Assembly: GCF_008727735.1 (NCBI RefSeq)
Contig: NZ_CP044227.1
Coordinates: forward strand, 2,739,001-2,803,000
Origin: Flintibacter sp. KGMB00164
Lineage (GTDB): Bacteria; Bacillota; Clostridia; Oscillospirales; Oscillospiraceae
DNA length: 64,000 bases
Direction: 5' to 3'
Translations under genes and position numbers: made by a program
Notes under the pieces: generated by a model
What the model was told of the DNA's origin: nothing
What the model saw: the letters and a program-made list of their open reading frames with translations, nothing else
Database searches by the model: none
Shown: positions 62,149-64,000 of the stretch, in pieces
How the letters are laid out: each line of letters opens with the position of its first letter
Position numbering within the stretch: the first letter of the stretch is position 1

Positions 62149-62826
62149 ATGCGCATTCTGCTTGCTGAGGATGAACGCTCCCTGTCCCGGGCGGTCATTG
62201 CCCTGCTGGAAAAAAACAATTACTCCGCCGATGCGGTTTATGACGGCCAGGAGGCCCTGGAGTACCTGGAGGCGGGAAACTACGACGCCCTCATCCTGGA
62301 TCTGATGATGCCGAAAATGGATGGACTGACGGTGCTGCGCACCCTGCGGGAGCAGGGCAACCCCATTCCGGTGCTGATCCTCACCGCCAAATCCGAGGTG
62401 GACGACAAGGTGCTGGGGCTGGACACCGGCGCTAACGACTACCTCACCAAGCCCTTCTCCACCCAGGAACTCATGGCCCGCATCCGCGCCATGACCCGCA
62501 GCCAGACCGGGGGACAGGTCACCAGCCGTCTCACCTTCGGCAACATCACCCTGGATCAGGCCACCTTTGAGCTCTCCTCCCCTGCGGGCAGCTTCCGCCT
62601 GGCCAACAAGGAATTTCAGATGATGGAGATGCTCATGCGCAATCCCAGGCAGATCATCCCCACCGAGCGCTTTCTGGAGCGGATCTGGGGCTATGACAGC
62701 GAGGTAGAACTGAGCGTGGTGTGGGTGTACATCTCCTACCTGCGTAAAAAGCTCTCTGCCCTGCGCTCCAACATCCAGATCAAGGTCACCCGGAACGCAG
62801 GCTATTCTTTGGAGGGACCGGTATGA
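62149..62826 (+). CDS. OmpR-family response regulator
   Basis: 225 residues. Receiver: AEDERS (6-11), Asp51 in LILDLMMP, and NDYLTKPFS. The winged-helix output domain (about 130-222) has LANKEFQMMEMLMRNPRQII and VWVYISYLRKKLSALRSN. GGAAGGAGG lies 9 bases before ATG 62149; the longer upstream frame lacks similarity. Overlaps the next gene by 4 bases (ATGA). Targets unknown. Confidence 0.93.
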   Translation: MRILLAEDERSLSRAVIALLEKNNYSADAVYDGQEALEYLEAGNYDALILDLMMPKMDGLTVLRTLREQGNPIPVLILTAKSEVDDKVLGLDTGANDYLTKPFSTQELMARIRAMTRSQTGGQVTSRLTFGNITLDQATFELSSPAGSFRLANKEFQMMEMLMRNPRQIIPTERFLERIWGYDSEVELSVVWVYISYLRKKLSALRSNIQIKVTRNAGYSLEGPV

Positions 62827-64000
62827 TCAAAAAGCTGCGGGCCAAGCTCATTCTGGCCTGTATGTTCTCTCTGGCCGTGGTGCTGCTGGTCATTCTGGGC
62901 GGCGTCAATCTGATGAGCTATCAGAAAGTGGTCTCCGACGCCGACACCGTGCTGTCTCTGCTGGCGGCCAATGACGGCGCATTTCCCAAGCTTCGCGCTC
63001 CCCAGGAGGAAAAGGACGAGGGCTACTTTGCCCCCTTTGGCACACCGGGAGACAAACGGGATCTGTTCAACCAGCGGATCATGTCTCCCGAAACCCCCTA
63101 CGAGTCCCGTTTCTTCTCCGTTTTGCTGGGGGAGGACGGTCAGGCGGTAGAGACGGACACAGGACAGATCGCCGCCGTGGACGCAGAGCAAGCCACCGAC
63201 TACGCCCAAAAAGCAGCCGCGTCCGGAAAGACCTCCGGATTTTTGGGTGACTACCGCTTTCTGGTCCAGAATGAGTCCGGAGGCATACGGGTCATTTTTC
63301 TGGACTGCGGCCGCAGTCTCTCCTCCTTCCGCACCACCCTGCTGGCCAGCGTATCTCTGGCTGTGCTGGGGCTGGCAGCGGTGCTGCTCCTGCTGCTGAT
63401 TCTGTCCCGGCGCATTGTGCGCCCCATGGCAGAGAGCTATGAGAAGCAGCGCCAGTTCATTACCGACGCAGGCCACGAGCTGAAAACTCCCATGACCATT
63501 ATCAGCGCAGACGCCGATCTGGCCGAGATGGAGTGCGGAGAAAACCAGTGGCTTACCGATATCCGCCGCCAGGCCCAGCGTCTGACCGCCTTGACCAACG
63601 ACCTCATCTACCTCTCCCGCATGGAGGAGGAACAGCCTAAACTGCAATATATCGACTTTCCCATCTCCGACGTGGTGGAGGAGATGGCCCAGTCCTTTGC
63701 CGCTCCCGCCCGCAGCCAGGACAAGGAGCTCCAGGTACAGGTGCAGCCCATGCTCTCCTTTAAGGGGGATGAAAAGGGGATTCGCCAGCTGGTCTCCATT
63801 CTGCTGGATAACGCCCTAAAATATTCTCCTTCCGGCGGACAGCTGGCGCTGCGCCTGGAAAAGCAGGGACGCAATCTGCTGCTTACCGTATCCAACACCT
63901 GTGCTCAGCCCATGGAGCAGGACAAGCTCCCCCATCTGTTTGACCGCTTCTACCGCACCGACCAGTCCCGCAACAGTCAAAGCGGCGGCTACGGTCTGGG
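62823..64000 (+). CDS. Sensor histidine kinase (3' end beyond window)
   Basis: 392 residues visible. Helix 1 (about 9-30, LILACMFSLAVVLLVILGG), an extracytoplasmic domain of about 140 residues, helix 2 (about 176-197, TLLASVSLAVLGLAAVLLLL). HisKA H-box FITDAGHELKTPMTIISADA (His218), N-box LLDNALKYSPSGG and the beginning of the G2 region SQSGGYGLG, where the window ends. The cut is at the window edge, not a truncation. Cognate kinase of the regulator just upstream. Confidence 0.93.
   Translation, partial: MIKKLRAKLILACMFSLAVVLLVILGGVNLMSYQKVVSDADTVLSLLAANDGAFPKLRAPQEEKDEGYFAPFGTPGDKRDLFNQRIMSPETPYESRFFSVLLGEDGQAVETDTGQIAAVDAEQATDYAQKAAASGKTSGFLGDYRFLVQNESGGIRVIFLDCGRSLSSFRTTLLASVSLAVLGLAAVLLLLLILSRRIVRPMAESYEKQRQFITDAGHELKTPMTIISADADLAEMECGENQWLTDIRRQAQRLTALTNDLIYLSRMEEEQPKLQYIDFPISDVVEEMAQSFAAPARSQDKELQVQVQPMLSFKGDEKGIRQLVSILLDNALKYSPSGGQLALRLEKQGRNLLLTVSNTCAQPMEQDKLPHLFDRFYRTDQSRNSQSGGYGL

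Overview
The window reads as chromosome of a high-GC, endospore-forming member of the Clostridia, most like the Oscillospiraceae (Flavonifractor / Intestinimonas / Pseudoflavonifractor group). The reasons are a Firmicutes-type S10-spc-alpha ribosomal cluster, a zinc-type S14, archaeal-type ProRS, sporulation genes (spoIID, gpr, a SpoIIQ-like M23 protein), strong Shine-Dalgarno sites, and strongly GC-biased third positions. The genus is an inference from overall style. No rRNA, tRNA, CRISPR array, phage or recognisable transposase gene was seen.

1-3.2 kb: a thiamine-uptake locus on the minus strand. Two separate TPP riboswitches, each with its own promoter and terminator, precede thiT plus a Cof-type HAD phosphatase and thiW (cut by the window edge). 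A dCMP deaminase lies beside it. 3.3-15.3 kb: mostly plus-strand housekeeping genes: a zinc-ribbon membrane protein, an FAD dehydrogenase, mnmE, an HTH membrane protein, spoIID (minus), ymdB, a YhaO/YhaN-like nuclease-ATPase pair, signal peptidase I, ridA and secG. An AT-rich stretch with DnaA-box-like 9-mers lies before mnmE.

15.3-32.1 kb: one long minus-strand ribosomal superoperon, rpsJ to rplQ, including secY, adk, map, infA, rpoA and a KOW protein. It is interrupted by a 507-bp gap between rpsN and rpsH that holds an internal promoter. The rpsJ leader carries a T-box-like attenuator. 32.2-32.8 kb is a 560-bp structured intergenic element that recurs, inverted and diverged, at 53.3-53.9 kb. 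Some paired positions differ by compensatory changes, and this is one of the two most interesting signals here.

32.9-47.4 kb: an EIIC-like transporter and niaR, with matching palindromic operators; a lipoprotein; proS; an AGCS amino-acid symporter; a two-component system; a MATE exporter; a BceAB-like ABC exporter with a perfect palindrome at its promoter; gpr; and rpsT. 47.5-58.5 kb: a YihY membrane protein, then a 1598-residue multidomain protein (HD domain, helical repeats, NadD-like nucleotidyltransferase, GNAT-like and phosphoribosyltransferase-like segments) with no function I can name. It is followed by a lactate-dehydrogenase-like protein paired with a cysteine-bearing flavoprotein, an M23 peptidase and an M16 peptidase.

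58.5-64 kb: a trmO-MoxR ATPase-VWA operon on the minus strand and, on the plus strand, a second two-component system whose kinase runs off the window.
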